Positions 1 to 8,232 of a DNA stretch of 14,106 bases are shown one piece after another; positions within the stretch are counted from its first letter, which is position 1; every line of letters starts with the position of its first letter. The notes beneath the pieces are model-generated. The model had not been told where the DNA came from. It did not search any database and saw nothing but the letters and a program-made list of their open reading frames with translations. This DNA comes from Bacilli bacterium. GTDB taxonomy: Bacteria; Bacillota_I; Bacilli_A; RFN20; CAG-826. A program made the position numbers and the translations under genes. The stretch is taken from contig JAEDDA010000026.1 in the NCBI GenBank assembly GCA_016298185.1, positions 1 through 14,106 of the forward strand. Direction: 5' to 3'.

Positions 1-1517
1 CAACTGGAGAAGATGAAAATGGTAATCCAGTTTCCGGTTCTTGCACCGTGACAGTTACTACTGTCGCTGTTACAGGTGTTTCCCTTAATAAAACAACATT
101 AGATTTATCTATAGGAGCGACATCAACATTAGAGGCTACGGTTTCTCCTGCCAATGCATCAAATAAGAATGTCACTTGGACATCTAGCAACATATCCGTT
201 GCTACAGTAAGTAACGGCACAATTACAGGTGTCGCTGTTGGAACAACAACTATTACTGTTAAGACAGTAGATGGAAATAAAACTGCTTCTTGTTCAGTTA
301 GTGTTGTCGAAGGTCCAACTGATGATTACACAATTATGGTTTATATGTGTGGTTCGGACTTAGAAAGTGGAACTGATGAGTATGGTACTACACACCCAAA
401 TAGTGCCGGTTATGCATCAGGAGATTTAGATGAAATCTTATCCGTCAGTGGAAAACCTAGTAATGTTAATATCATCGTTGAAACCGGTGGTGCTAAAGCT
501 TGGGCCAAGTCTCAAATCCCATCAAATAAATTGGCTAGATGGGAAATCGATAATGGTTCTATGGTCAAAAAGGAAGAACTTAATAATGCTAGTATGGGTT
601 TGCAATCAACATTCCAATCCTTCTTAGAATGGGGCTTAAATACTTATCCAGCTAAGAAAATGGGTCTCATCATGTGGAACCATGGTGGTGCTTTAGATGG
701 TTGCTGTTACGATGAAAACTTCTCTAATGATGCTTTAACTCCAATTGAATCTTACAATGCAATTACATCCGCTAAAAACAATTGCAATTGGTCTTCCAAT
801 TTAGAATGGATTGCCTATGATGCTTGCTTAATGGCGGTTCAAGATATTGCTGAATATAACTCTTATAACTTCAACTACATGCTTTCTTCTCAAGAATCTG
901 AAGCTGGTTATGGTTATGACTACGATGCTTGGTTACCAGACTTATATGCTAATACTTCTATCGATACCGCCACTTTATTAGAAAAAATCGGACACACATT
1001 CATCGAAGAAGAAAAGAATTTATATTCTCAAAATAACTGGGGTCCATGTGATCAAACACAATCCGTTTATGATTTAAGTAAAATGCCTGCTTACAAAGCA
1101 GCCTTTGAAAGTTTCGCTAACTCACTTTATGGCATTATTCAAAATAGTGGCTCAAAAGCTTCCGCACTTGCTGATTGCATTAACACCGCTCAAAAATATG
1201 GCGTTTCGGAAGATAAATATGGCAACGTTATTTACCCATTCGATGTCTTTGATGTAGCAAGCGCTCTTTCAAAGATTGTTGCTAATAGCAATTTCTCATC
1301 ATTATCTTCAAAAGCAACAGCGGTCAATAATGCTTTATCACAATTAGTGGTTTATGAAGAACACGGTACTGGAACTACTGGATGTGGTATCTGCTTATTC
1401 TGTCCAATTTCGCAATATACCTGGTATTATGACGCTGAAGCAGGCGCGCCAACTACCAATTTCACAAATTGGAAGAATGTAGCGAACAAAATCGCTGAAG
1501 TAACTTGGCAGTCATAG
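1..1517 (+). CDS. Big_2-domain clostripain-type cysteine protease (peptidase C11), 5' partial
   Basis: The frame is open to the window edge (first full codon at 3), so the N-terminus and any signal peptide lie outside; the GTG at 48 is inside a domain and is not the start. Visible parts in order: the last strand of one bacterial Ig-like Big_2 domain (about 3-59), a complete Big_2 domain (about 60-308, with the typical VSLNKTT.L and VTWTSSN...VA segments), then a peptidase C11 domain (about 327-1510). The C11 catalytic histidine is in MWNHGG (codon 681-683) and the catalytic cysteine in YDACLMA (codon 825-827). The Asp two residues before that Cys matches the acidic position linked to Arg/Lys cleavage in characterised C11 enzymes. 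The protein ends shortly after the protease domain with no LPXTG motif or C-terminal membrane segment. By family it should be a secreted or surface protease cutting after basic residues; the substrate is unknown. It is convergent with the next gene. Confidence 0.88.
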   Translation, partial: TGEDENGNPVSGSCTVTVTTVAVTGVSLNKTTLDLSIGATSTLEATVSPANASNKNVTWTSSNISVATVSNGTITGVAVGTTTITVKTVDGNKTASCSVSVVEGPTDDYTIMVYMCGSDLESGTDEYGTTHPNSAGYASGDLDEILSVSGKPSNVNIIVETGGAKAWAKSQIPSNKLARWEIDNGSMVKKEELNNASMGLQSTFQSFLEWGLNTYPAKKMGLIMWNHGGALDGCCYDENFSNDALTPIESYNAITSAKNNCNWSSNLEWIAYDACLMAVQDIAEYNSYNFNYMLSSQESEAGYGYDYDAWLPDLYANTSIDTATLLEKIGHTFIEEEKNLYSQNNWGPCDQTQSVYDLSKMPAYKAAFESFANSLYGIIQNSGSKASALADCINTAQKYGVSEDKYGNVIYPFDVFDVASALSKIVANSNFSSLSSKATAVNNALSQLVVYEEHGTGTTGCGICLFCPISQYTWYYDAEAGAPTTNFTNWKNVANKIAEVTWQS

Positions 1518-1544
1518 TTAGTTAAGTATCAAATTATAGAAATA

Positions 1545-1576
1545 AGGCTAAGGACCTCAAAATCCTTAGTCTTTTT
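1545..1576 (+). terminator. Rho-independent terminator of the C11 protease gene
   Basis: A 10-bp stem (aggctaagga pairing with tccttagtct, one G-T pair) with an 8-nt loop is followed at once by a run of T (1572-1576). It starts 27 nt after the TAG stop of the protease gene and faces away from the convergent gene. Confidence 0.85.
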
Positions 1577-1637
1577 GGTTCCGTTAATATATAAAACTCT
1601 TTTTCTCATTCTTTCTAGATACACCTTTTTAAATATT

Positions 1638-1673
1638 AAAAAAGAACAGAATTATTCTTGTTCCTGTTCTTTT
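1638..1673 (-). terminator. Rho-independent terminator of the DUF368 gene, overlapping its 3' coding end
   Basis: On the minus strand aaaagaacag (1673-1664) pairs with ctgttctttt (1649-1640), a perfect 10-bp stem with a 14-nt loop, followed by T residues. The left arm lies within the last codons of the DUF368 gene (the KEQEQE tail) and the TAA stop (1654-1652) lies in the loop. No other terminator for this gene is visible. Confidence 0.75.
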
Positions 1674-2620
1674 GGTTTTCTATTTTTTCTTTCTAATCTC
1701 ACTAACATGTAGGAGCCTACAGCACAAACACCTAAGACTATAAATCCAATTAGCATTTCTAACCACATTGGTAAGACTGGATTAATAACTTCTAATGTAG
1801 TTCTTCCCGCCCAATGGAGATAGTAATTGAAGATTTGATAATTGAAGAATAAAACAACGATTGATCCAGCGATGAATCCGATAATTGTGAAGAATGTATT
1901 ATCTCTAAATTTCTTTAATAGTAATGTCATCACTTTACTGACGAGAACAACACCAATTAAGCATCCAAGTCCGAAGCATCCGATTACTCCAAGAAGTGGC
2001 CCGATCATTGACCAATCTCCATGTATACACATTGAACCCCATCCTTTTACCGAATCCACAAGTGGACGATAGAATCCAATAACTAGAAGAATTAACGAAC
2101 CAGATAACCCAGGAACTGTTAAGGCTACCGCTGCGAGGACACCAACTGGAATCAACACTAGATATAGCCACCAATTAGAATTTATATTAGCGAATAATCC
2201 TCCGATATTTATCTTGTCGCCAAACACCACTGATAAGACGCCTAAAACGATAACAAACAATGCTCCTGTGATAATTAACGCTATTTGAAGTTTATTTGGT
2301 TTAATTCCTTTTACCTTTTCAGTAATACTTGGGAAAGATCCAATTAAGAATCCTGCAAATATGCATATGAGGACGAACATTAAATGTTCAAACGCTAATG
2401 AGAAGAGGTAAATACAAGGTATTACCGCTAGAACGATACCGAGCAATATTGGGATTAGAACTAGTATTGAATATCCAAACTTCTTTCTAAAATTATTAAC
2501 AGCATCAATAATGTCTTCATAAACTCGAAAAATAACAGCGATTGCTGCACCTGATACACCAGGTATAGCAGCGCCTACACCGATACCCATACCTGCTAAT
2601 AAACGTTTTAAAAACCTCAT
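1652..2620 (-). CDS. DUF368 family membrane protein, PopT-type undecaprenyl-phosphate transporter
   Basis: A 322-residue integral membrane protein with roughly eight or nine hydrophobic segments (for example about 52-74, 80-97, 112-134, 152-184, 207-228, 244-259, 288-307). It shows the DUF368 hallmark, an internally repeated PG-x-SG motif: IPGVSGAAIAVIF at residues 19-31 and VPGLSGSLILLVI at 169-181, each followed by a short helix with an aromatic and D/V residues. DUF368 proteins (PopT) were shown to move undecaprenyl phosphate back across the membrane, recycling the carrier for peptidoglycan and other envelope glycans; assignment here is by family. The first Met fits the family's short N-terminus, although no clear Shine-Dalgarno is seen upstream. 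A basic and acidic tail (RLERKNRKPKEQEQE) should be cytoplasmic. It is the only minus-strand gene here, divergent from pth and convergent with the protease gene. Confidence 0.87.
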   Translation of the reverse strand: MRFLKRLLAGMGIGVGAAIPGVSGAAIAVIFRVYEDIIDAVNNFRKKFGYSILVLIPILLGIVLAVIPCIYLFSLAFEHLMFVLICIFAGFLIGSFPSITEKVKGIKPNKLQIALIITGALFVIVLGVLSVVFGDKINIGGLFANINSNWWLYLVLIPVGVLAAVALTVPGLSGSLILLVIGFYRPLVDSVKGWGSMCIHGDWSMIGPLLGVIGCFGLGCLIGVVLVSKVMTLLLKKFRDNTFFTIIGFIAGSIVVLFFNYQIFNYYLHWAGRTTLEVINPVLPMWLEMLIGFIVLGVCAVGSYMLVRLERKNRKPKEQEQE

Positions 2621-2641
2621 ACGTTATTAAATATAACAATA

Positions 2642-2672
2642 ATTATTTAGTTCATAAAGAATTGTATTTCAA
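2642..2672 (-). promoter_or_regulatory. Possible promoter of the DUF368 gene
   Basis: On the minus strand a TTGAAA box (2672-2667) is followed, after a long 19-bp spacer, by AATAAT (2647-2642). The spacing is poor and the region is A+T-rich, so this is only a candidate. A divergent promoter must exist somewhere in 2621-2698 or further upstream. Confidence 0.25.
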
Positions 2673-2679
2673 AAAAGTG

Positions 2680-2685
2680 TATAAT
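2680..2685 (+). promoter_or_regulatory. -10 box of the pth-mfd-rqcP-tilS operon
   Basis: A perfect TATAAT lies 13 nt before the pth ATG, in the only gap between the divergent genes. No good -35 box is found 16-18 bp upstream. If it is used, transcription would begin near 2692 and leave a leader of only about 7 nt, cutting into the GGAG ribosome site at 2690-2693. The real start may therefore lie further upstream. Confidence 0.5.
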
Positions 2686-2700
2686 ACGTGGAGAACGTAT
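2684..2700. repeat. Inverted repeat ATACGT-GGAGA-ACGTAT at the pth start
   Basis: Two perfect 6-bp arms (2684-2689 and 2695-2700) flank a 5-nt centre that is the pth Shine-Dalgarno (GGAG). The right arm contains the first two bases of the ATG. It could be a small operator over the transcription start or, in RNA, a hairpin presenting or hiding the ribosome site. A third copy of ATACGT (2619-2624) sits at the start of the divergent gene. Confidence 0.5.
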
Positions 2701-3256
2701 GAAATTAATTGTTGGCTTAGGAAATCCTGGAAAGAAATACGAGCATACCCGTCATAATATGGGTTTTGATGCCGTAGATCTATTATCTGACTTATCACAA
2801 ATTGATGTTGATAAGGAAGTTTTCCATGGTTTGATGGGAAGAGGTAATGTCTTTGACGAAGATATTATGTTATTCAAACCCACAACATTTATGAATTTAT
2901 CTGGAACAGCGGTTAGAGAGGTCGTTAGTTATTTCAAAATACCATTAGAAGATGTAATTATCATCTATGATGATATGGCGCTTACACCCGGCAAAATTAG
3001 ATTAAGACCTGATGGATCTAGTGGTGGACATAAAGGAATGCAAAATATTATCGATAACTTAGGTACAGATAAAATTAAACGCATTCGTATCGGTATTGGT
3101 GAACCTGAAGAACACGATAATATCGACTATGTTTTGTCCAAACCTATTAAAGAAGAAAGAGAACTAATCGATGACGCCATTAAAAATTGTATCGAAGCGA
3201 TAAAGGAGATCTTAAAGTCCGATAATTTTGAACGGGCGATGAACAAATTCAACTAA
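2699..3256 (+). CDS. pth: Peptidyl-tRNA hydrolase
   Basis: A 185-residue bacterial Pth of normal length. It cleaves the ester bond of peptidyl-tRNAs that drop off ribosomes, recycling tRNA in the cytoplasm. Family signatures are present: LIVGLGNPGKKYEHTRHNMG at residues 3-22 (Asn9 and the catalytic His19), FKPTTFMNLSG around Asn66, YDDM with the catalytic-partner Asp91, and SGGHKG at 108-113. At the last site Lys112 stands where E. coli and B. subtilis have Asn (HNG). The ATG is preceded by GGAG (2690-2693) with 5 nt spacing, and the product begins exactly at the family N-terminus. It heads a run of genes, with mfd 10 nt downstream; in Bacillus the small gene fin lies between them and is absent here. 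Confidence 0.97.
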   Translation: MKLIVGLGNPGKKYEHTRHNMGFDAVDLLSDLSQIDVDKEVFHGLMGRGNVFDEDIMLFKPTTFMNLSGTAVREVVSYFKIPLEDVIIIYDDMALTPGKIRLRPDGSSGGHKGMQNIIDNLGTDKIKRIRIGIGEPEEHDNIDYVLSKPIKEERELIDDAIKNCIEAIKEILKSDNFERAMNKFN

Positions 3257-3266
3257 GGAGGTTGCT

Positions 3267-6200
3267 TTGAACCTATTTGACAAGTTGAAAACCAATATGT
3301 CTACCCCCTCCCTTTTGAAGAAAAAGGGACATTTTGTCGTGGACGATTCTATTGGCATCTCTTTATTAACCGCGCTTAACTATTACGAAAATAAAGGTAA
3401 CTATTTGTTAATTACCTCTAACTTATATAAAGCTCAAAGTATTTATTCAAAACTCTGTTCTTTTGTTCCACAGAAAGATGTTTTACTTTTCCCTGCTGAT
3501 GAACTTATTAGAGCGGAAATGTTGGCACAGACAAAAGAGATGGTAGCTACACGTTTATACACATTAAATGAGTTACTTAATGGACATGGAAAAATTGTTG
3601 TTGCTAATTTAGCTAGCGCAACAAGATTTTTACCTAATCCAGATGTGTTTAAGACCCTCACAATTGATTTTGAAGTTGGCGGTCATTATGATATTTCAAA
3701 AATCAAAAAGCAACTCATAAAAGCAGGTTATCTTTTAGTTAATAAAATCGATCAATCACTTCAATTTGCTAGTCGTGGTGACATCATAGATATCTTCTCT
3801 GTAAATTATGACAAACCTATCCGTATTGAGTTCTTTGATGATGAGATTGAGTCTATTAGGTTTTTTGAGATTTCTACGCAAATTTCGGTTAAAAGTTTGC
3901 AAAAAGTCACTATTTTGCCTGCTTCTGACATTATTTTATCTGATGAAGAAATAACAAAATGTGGCAATAAAATTCTTGATAGATTAGAGAAGGATCAAGA
4001 ACATTTAGACCAAGGAACTTTTGAAAAATTAAGAGATGAAACCACAAATGATGTGAGCAATATTTTAGAAGGAAATATCAACGAAAGACTTTATAAATAT
4101 TATGGTTTAATCCAGTCTTCTCACTTTTCAATTTTTGATTATTGTAAGGATTTTATATCTATATTTGTTGATGAACAATCAATCGATAATTCTTATCAAA
4201 TTTTATCTAATGAATCATTTAATTATTTGAATGAATTACATGAGTCTGGAAGATTAATTTCTCACCTTCAGATGTATCAAGATATCAATTCCTTAAATAC
4301 TGGAAAAACTGTTAGGACATCAACCTTAGCAAGTTCCGCAGATGATGAAATATTCAATGTTAAGACTGTACCTTTCCAAGCCAACAAATCTTCTGACGCA
4401 ATTAATATCATTCATACATACTTAAATGAAAATTATTCAATCTGTATTTGTTTAGCTAACCATGAACACGCTTCTTTGATAACCAAACAACTTAATGAAT
4501 TAGTTATTCCATATGAATTAACTCATGATTTTGAATTACCTGAAAAAACAAAGATTGGTATTTCATTAACTAATTTAGAATCTGGATTTGTTTTACCTGA
4601 TTCTAAGATCGTTTTCTTAACTAGTAAGGAATTATTCAATGAAAAAGTAAGAGTGTCTCGTTTTGACTCTAGATTCAAAGAAGGCACCATTCTTAAAAGT
4701 TATGAAGATTTAGAACCTGGTGATTATGTAGTTCATGAATATCAAGGAATTGGTCAATTTATTGAATTACAAACCTTGGAAGTAGATGGAACGCATAGAG
4801 ACTATTTAAAAATTGCTTATCATGGTGGAGAAATCCTTTATGTTCCTTTGTCTCAGTTCCAACTAGTAAGAAAATATATTGGCAAAGAAGGTTCCGCACC
4901 TCGTCTATCACATCTACATACAAAAGATTGGGAAAACACCAAAAAGAAAATCAAAGAAAGAGTTAACGATTTGGCTAATCGATTAATGAATCTTTATATC
5001 GAAAGAAATAAAGTAAAAGGATTTGCCTTCCAAAAAGATGATGAATTCCAAAAACAATTTGAAGATTCTTTTGAATATGAACTTACTCCAGATCAAGCTA
5101 CTGCATTAGAAGCTATTAAGAAAGATATGGAATCTCCTCATCCAATGGATAGACTCCTTTGTGGTGATGTTGGATTTGGGAAAACAGAACTTGCTTTCCG
5201 TGCAGCATTTAAAGCAATTTTATCTGGAAAACAAGTAGCAATTTTGTGTCCAACTACATTATTAGCGAGACAACATTATGAGTTAGCTTTGCAAAGATTT
5301 TTGCCATTTGATGTGAATATTGCAGTATTTTCTAGACTTGTTCCTGAAAAACAACAACAAGAATTTTTAAAACAAGTCGCTAGTGGAAAAGCACATCTTA
5401 TTATTGGAACGCATAGACTATTAAGCAAAGATATCAATTTCAAAGATTTAGGTCTTTTAATTGTGGATGAAGAGCAAAGATTTGGTGTTGAGCAAAAGGA
5501 AAAAATCAAAGAACTTAAGACTAATATTGATGTTCTTTCTTTGTCCGCAACACCTATCCCAAGAACCCTACAAATATCTTTATTAGGTGTTAGATCAATG
5601 TCCATCATTAATACTGCGCCTAAAGAAAGAATCCCTATTCAAACATATGTCACACCATTTGATTTAGATATAGCAAAAGAATTAATTGAAAGAGAACTTG
5701 GAAGAAATGGACAAGTATTCTATATGCATAACAATATATCTTCATTATATTTGCGCGCTAATAGATTAGAGAAAATGCTTCCTGGTGTAACAATCGGTGT
5801 CGCGCATGGACAAATGAGCAGAGAAGAAATCGAAGAAGCGATGATTAAGTTCTATAATGGTGAAATCCAAGTACTTGTTTGTACTTCTATTGTCGAAAAT
5901 GGTATCGATGTTCCTAATGCTAATATGATTATCGTTGAAGATAGTGATAAATATGGTTTATCTCAACTTTATCAAATTAAAGGTCGAGTTGGTCGTAGTG
6001 ATAAAATTGCCTATGCTTATTTAATGTATAACAAATACAAACAACTTAATGAGAAAGCACAAAAACGATTAAAAGCGCTTCAAGATTTCACGGAATTAGG
6101 TAGTGGATATAAAATTGCGCAACGCGATCTAATGATTCGTGGTGCGGGGGACATCCTTGGTCCTGAACAAGCTGGTTTTATTGATTCAATTGGTTTAGAT

Positions 6201-6737
6201 ATGTATATCAAACTATTAAATGAAGCGGTTCAAGATAAAATGAATCCTCATGAAGAGAATCAAATTGGAGCAAATCCAGAACTGTCATTAGATGCTTATA
6301 TACCTAAGGAATATGCTTCTGATTCAGATAAAATCGGATTATATCAAGAAATATTGATGGCGCCCTCTTTAGAAGATTTGGCTTCATTAAAAGATAAAAC
6401 AAAAGATATATACGGTGAACTTCCTGATGAAGTAGATAAATTATTCGTTAAACGAACAATAGATCTCTTAGTTAGAGAAGGACAAGTAGAAAACTTATCT
6501 GAAGTATATCAAAAGGTCGAAATAGTTCTTGGAGATGCCTATTTAAAGATTAGAGGTATAGGAAATATATTATTTGAAGCCATGATTCCATATCTCAACT
6601 TTATAAAAGTTTCTTACACAAACAACAAATTCAAAATTTATATTACTAAAAGAAAGACATGGATAGATGATTTAGAAAATATATTAAGAACCTTAACTAA
6701 TATAATTAAAGGAAATAAAATAAAAGAAGTTATATGA
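3267..6737 (+). CDS. mfd: Transcription-repair coupling factor Mfd
   Basis: An ATP-driven DNA translocase of 1156 residues, full length for the family. It pushes stalled RNA polymerase off damaged DNA and recruits UvrA. Domains in order: UvrB-like damage-recognition part (about 1-350), linker domain, CarD-like RNA polymerase interaction domain (about 478-545, SYEDLEPGDYVVHEYQGIG), superfamily 2 helicase modules with Walker A GDVGFGKT (633-640, Lys639), DEEQ box (734-737) and motif VI GRVGRS (906-911), and the C-terminal TRCF domain (about 1008-1110, GLYQEILMAPSLEDL). The start is TTG at 3267, chosen because a strong AAGGAGG (3255-3261) that also overlaps the pth stop codon lies 5 nt upstream. 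The last codons overlap the rqcP start by four bases (ATGA), so translational coupling is likely. Confidence 0.97.
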   Translation: MNLFDKLKTNMSTPSLLKKKGHFVVDDSIGISLLTALNYYENKGNYLLITSNLYKAQSIYSKLCSFVPQKDVLLFPADELIRAEMLAQTKEMVATRLYTLNELLNGHGKIVVANLASATRFLPNPDVFKTLTIDFEVGGHYDISKIKKQLIKAGYLLVNKIDQSLQFASRGDIIDIFSVNYDKPIRIEFFDDEIESIRFFEISTQISVKSLQKVTILPASDIILSDEEITKCGNKILDRLEKDQEHLDQGTFEKLRDETTNDVSNILEGNINERLYKYYGLIQSSHFSIFDYCKDFISIFVDEQSIDNSYQILSNESFNYLNELHESGRLISHLQMYQDINSLNTGKTVRTSTLASSADDEIFNVKTVPFQANKSSDAINIIHTYLNENYSICICLANHEHASLITKQLNELVIPYELTHDFELPEKTKIGISLTNLESGFVLPDSKIVFLTSKELFNEKVRVSRFDSRFKEGTILKSYEDLEPGDYVVHEYQGIGQFIELQTLEVDGTHRDYLKIAYHGGEILYVPLSQFQLVRKYIGKEGSAPRLSHLHTKDWENTKKKIKERVNDLANRLMNLYIERNKVKGFAFQKDDEFQKQFEDSFEYELTPDQATALEAIKKDMESPHPMDRLLCGDVGFGKTELAFRAAFKAILSGKQVAILCPTTLLARQHYELALQRFLPFDVNIAVFSRLVPEKQQQEFLKQVASGKAHLIIGTHRLLSKDINFKDLGLLIVDEEQRFGVEQKEKIKELKTNIDVLSLSATPIPRTLQISLLGVRSMSIINTAPKERIPIQTYVTPFDLDIAKELIERELGRNGQVFYMHNNISSLYLRANRLEKMLPGVTIGVAHGQMSREEIEEAMIKFYNGEIQVLVCTSIVENGIDVPNANMIIVEDSDKYGLSQLYQIKGRVGRSDKIAYAYLMYNKYKQLNEKAQKRLKALQDFTELGSGYKIAQRDLMIRGAGDILGPEQAGFIDSIGLDMYIKLLNEAVQDKMNPHEENQIGANPELSLDAYIPKEYASDSDKIGLYQEILMAPSLEDLASLKDKTKDIYGELPDEVDKLFVKRTIDLLVREGQVENLSEVYQKVEIVLGDAYLKIRGIGNILFEAMIPYLNFIKVSYTNNKFKIYITKRKTWIDDLENILRTLTNIIKGNKIKEVI

Positions 6738-6967
6738 GATTAGATTTAGTACTTAAACAAACCCGAATTATCAAAAGAAGAACCATTGCTAAAGAAGTAT
6801 CCGATGCTGGTAAAATTCTTGTAAATGGTAAGGTTGGAAAACCATCTACAGAAGTAAATGATGGAGATATTTTAGAACTACATTTAGGACAAAAAATCTT
6901 AAAAGTAAAAATAACCTATATTAATCAAGGCAAAAAACAAATGCCTACATTTGAAGAATTGAAATAA
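6734..6967 (+). CDS. rqcP: S4-domain ribosome quality control protein RqcP
   Basis: A 77-residue S4-like RNA-binding protein, slightly shorter than B. subtilis RqcP (YabO). The N-terminal signature MRLDLVLKQTRIIKRRT with Arg2 and Arg16 is nearly that of YabO, followed by AKEVSDAGKILVNG and the GDILEL segment. In B. subtilis, RqcP binds the obstructed 50S subunit with RqcH and tRNA and supports alanine tailing of stalled nascent chains. It overlaps mfd by four bases and tilS by one base, so it is translated as part of the pth-mfd-rqcP-tilS unit. The position just after mfd matches Bacillus except that spoVT, yabM and yabN are missing. RqcH would have to be encoded elsewhere. Confidence 0.93.
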   Translation: MRLDLVLKQTRIIKRRTIAKEVSDAGKILVNGKVGKPSTEVNDGDILELHLGQKILKVKITYINQGKKQMPTFEELK

Positions 6968-8184
6968 TGTTGAATTTAGATAAAAACAAAAAATATTTAT
7001 TAGCTTGCTCTTTTGGACCAGATTCAATGGCGCTTTTCGATATGTTTTTAAAGGATAATTATTCATTTGAAGTTGCCCATGTTAACTATCATTTAAGAGA
7101 AGAATCCAATTTTGAAGAAAAAAGTCTTCGCGATTTTTGTGAAAAGAAAAAAATCAAACTTCATGTCTTCCAAAATTCAAAAAAATTCAATTCCAACGTT
7201 GAAGCTAACTGCCGTGAAATTAGATATTCTTTCTTTGCAAATCTATACAAGGAATATGGCTTTGACGGTTTATTGATTGCTCATAACGAAGATGATCTAA
7301 TTGAGACATATTTACTTCAAAAAAGACGCAAAAATCTTGTTTTTCATTACGGATTAGCATCTAAAAATGTCATTAAAGATATGGTTGTTTATCGTCCTTT
7401 ACTATTATGGACAAAGGAATGTTTATTGAAATATTGTGATAAAGAATTAATTCCTTACGCAATTGACGAAACAAATCTTCAACCAATCTATTTACGCAAT
7501 ATTTTACGACTTAAAACAGTTTCTAAAATGAATTCTGATGAACGAAAATCTATTATTAAGAAGATCTCTAACGAGAACGATAAATTAGAAAAGATAATTA
7601 ATAAAGTCAAACATACTTCGAATGATATTAATGATCTTTTAAATCTTTCAGGAATTGAATTTGCCTATTACTTAAATATCAAATTGCAAGATCTTAATAT
7701 TTATAAACCAATAACCTACAAGCAAAGTGTTGAAATAGTGAAAATGCTAAAATCAAATAAACCAAATATCGCTTTAAATGTTTGTGGAAATAAAGCGACA
7801 ATTTTCAAATCCTATGACAAATTATTCATTGAAAAAAACAATGTAAATTTTGAAGTGATTTATCTTAACGAACCTTGCGTGATTGATAACCAATTTTTGT
7901 TTGCGGATTTAATTAGAGAAGGTCAAAAAAGAAAAATCAAAAATGAAGACTATCCGTTAACAATTAGGGCTTATCAAAAAGGAGATAAATACCAGATCTC
8001 TAATTATGACGTACTAGTTCGTCGTTTATTTATCGATTGGAAGATGCCTTTACGATTGAGAAAACGATGGCCTCTATTTGTTAATAAAGATAATAAGATT
8101 GTTTACATTCCTCGCTATAGAGAGGACTTTAATATTAATAATTCGCCTAATTTTTATGTTAAAGAGTGTTTTACTTTGAAATAA
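6967..8184 (+). CDS. tilS: tRNA(Ile)-lysidine synthase
   Basis: A 405-residue PP-loop ATPase that converts C34 to lysidine in the CAU-anticodon tRNA(Ile), making it read AUA; this is essential in nearly all bacteria. The ATP-binding loop is ACSFGPDSMAL (13-23), where the usual first glycine of SGGxDS is Phe16. Further family blocks are HVNYHLREES (38-47), NVEANCREIRY (77-87), the AHNEDDLIET motif (105-114), and IDETN...YLRN.LR (166-181) for tRNA contact. The C-terminal domain with LTIRAYQKGDKY and LFIDWKMPLRLRKRWPLF is present, so the enzyme is complete. The start ATG shares its A with the rqcP stop (TAATG) and has no separate strong Shine-Dalgarno, so coupling to rqcP is likely. The hprT gene that normally lies between tilS and ftsH in Bacillus is absent. 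Confidence 0.95.
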   Translation: MLNLDKNKKYLLACSFGPDSMALFDMFLKDNYSFEVAHVNYHLREESNFEEKSLRDFCEKKKIKLHVFQNSKKFNSNVEANCREIRYSFFANLYKEYGFDGLLIAHNEDDLIETYLLQKRRKNLVFHYGLASKNVIKDMVVYRPLLLWTKECLLKYCDKELIPYAIDETNLQPIYLRNILRLKTVSKMNSDERKSIIKKISNENDKLEKIINKVKHTSNDINDLLNLSGIEFAYYLNIKLQDLNIYKPITYKQSVEIVKMLKSNKPNIALNVCGNKATIFKSYDKLFIEKNNVNFEVIYLNEPCVIDNQFLFADLIREGQKRKIKNEDYPLTIRAYQKGDKYQISNYDVLVRRLFIDWKMPLRLRKRWPLFVNKDNKIVYIPRYREDFNINNSPNFYVKECFTLK

Positions 8185-8203
8185 AGTAATTTTTCTTTAT
8201 AAT
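8176..8203 (+). promoter_or_regulatory. Sigma-A-type promoter of ftsH
   Basis: TTGAAA (8176-8181), a 16-bp spacer and TATAAT (8198-8203) overlap the end of tilS. A start near 8210 would give a leader of about 23 nt holding AAGGAGG at 8218-8224. This separates ftsH from the upstream operon, although read-through is also possible because no terminator is seen after tilS. Confidence 0.7.
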
Positions 8204-8232
8204 ATTTTCACTACCAAAAGGAGGTATTTAAT

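Noticed and set aside
48..50. GTG as the start of the C11 protease gene
   Set aside because: The frame is open upstream to base 3 and encodes the end of another Big_2 domain, so the gene is cut by the window edge and this GTG is internal.
1577..1637. Small gene or RNA between the two convergent terminators
   Set aside because: Only about 60 A+T-rich bases without a start, ribosome site or stable hairpin.
1935..2174. 79-codon minus-strand frame inside the DUF368 gene
   Set aside because: It is a shifted frame of a well-supported membrane protein, with no ribosome-binding site or recognisable domain.
5276..5608. 110-codon open frame on the minus strand inside mfd
   Set aside because: It lies opposite the conserved helicase core of mfd, shows no family resemblance, and is explained by codon bias of the real gene.
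6735..6737. TGA read as tryptophan (Mycoplasma code)
   Set aside because: No gene has an internal in-frame TGA, conserved tryptophans are all TGG, and mfd and dusB end at TGA at the expected family length.
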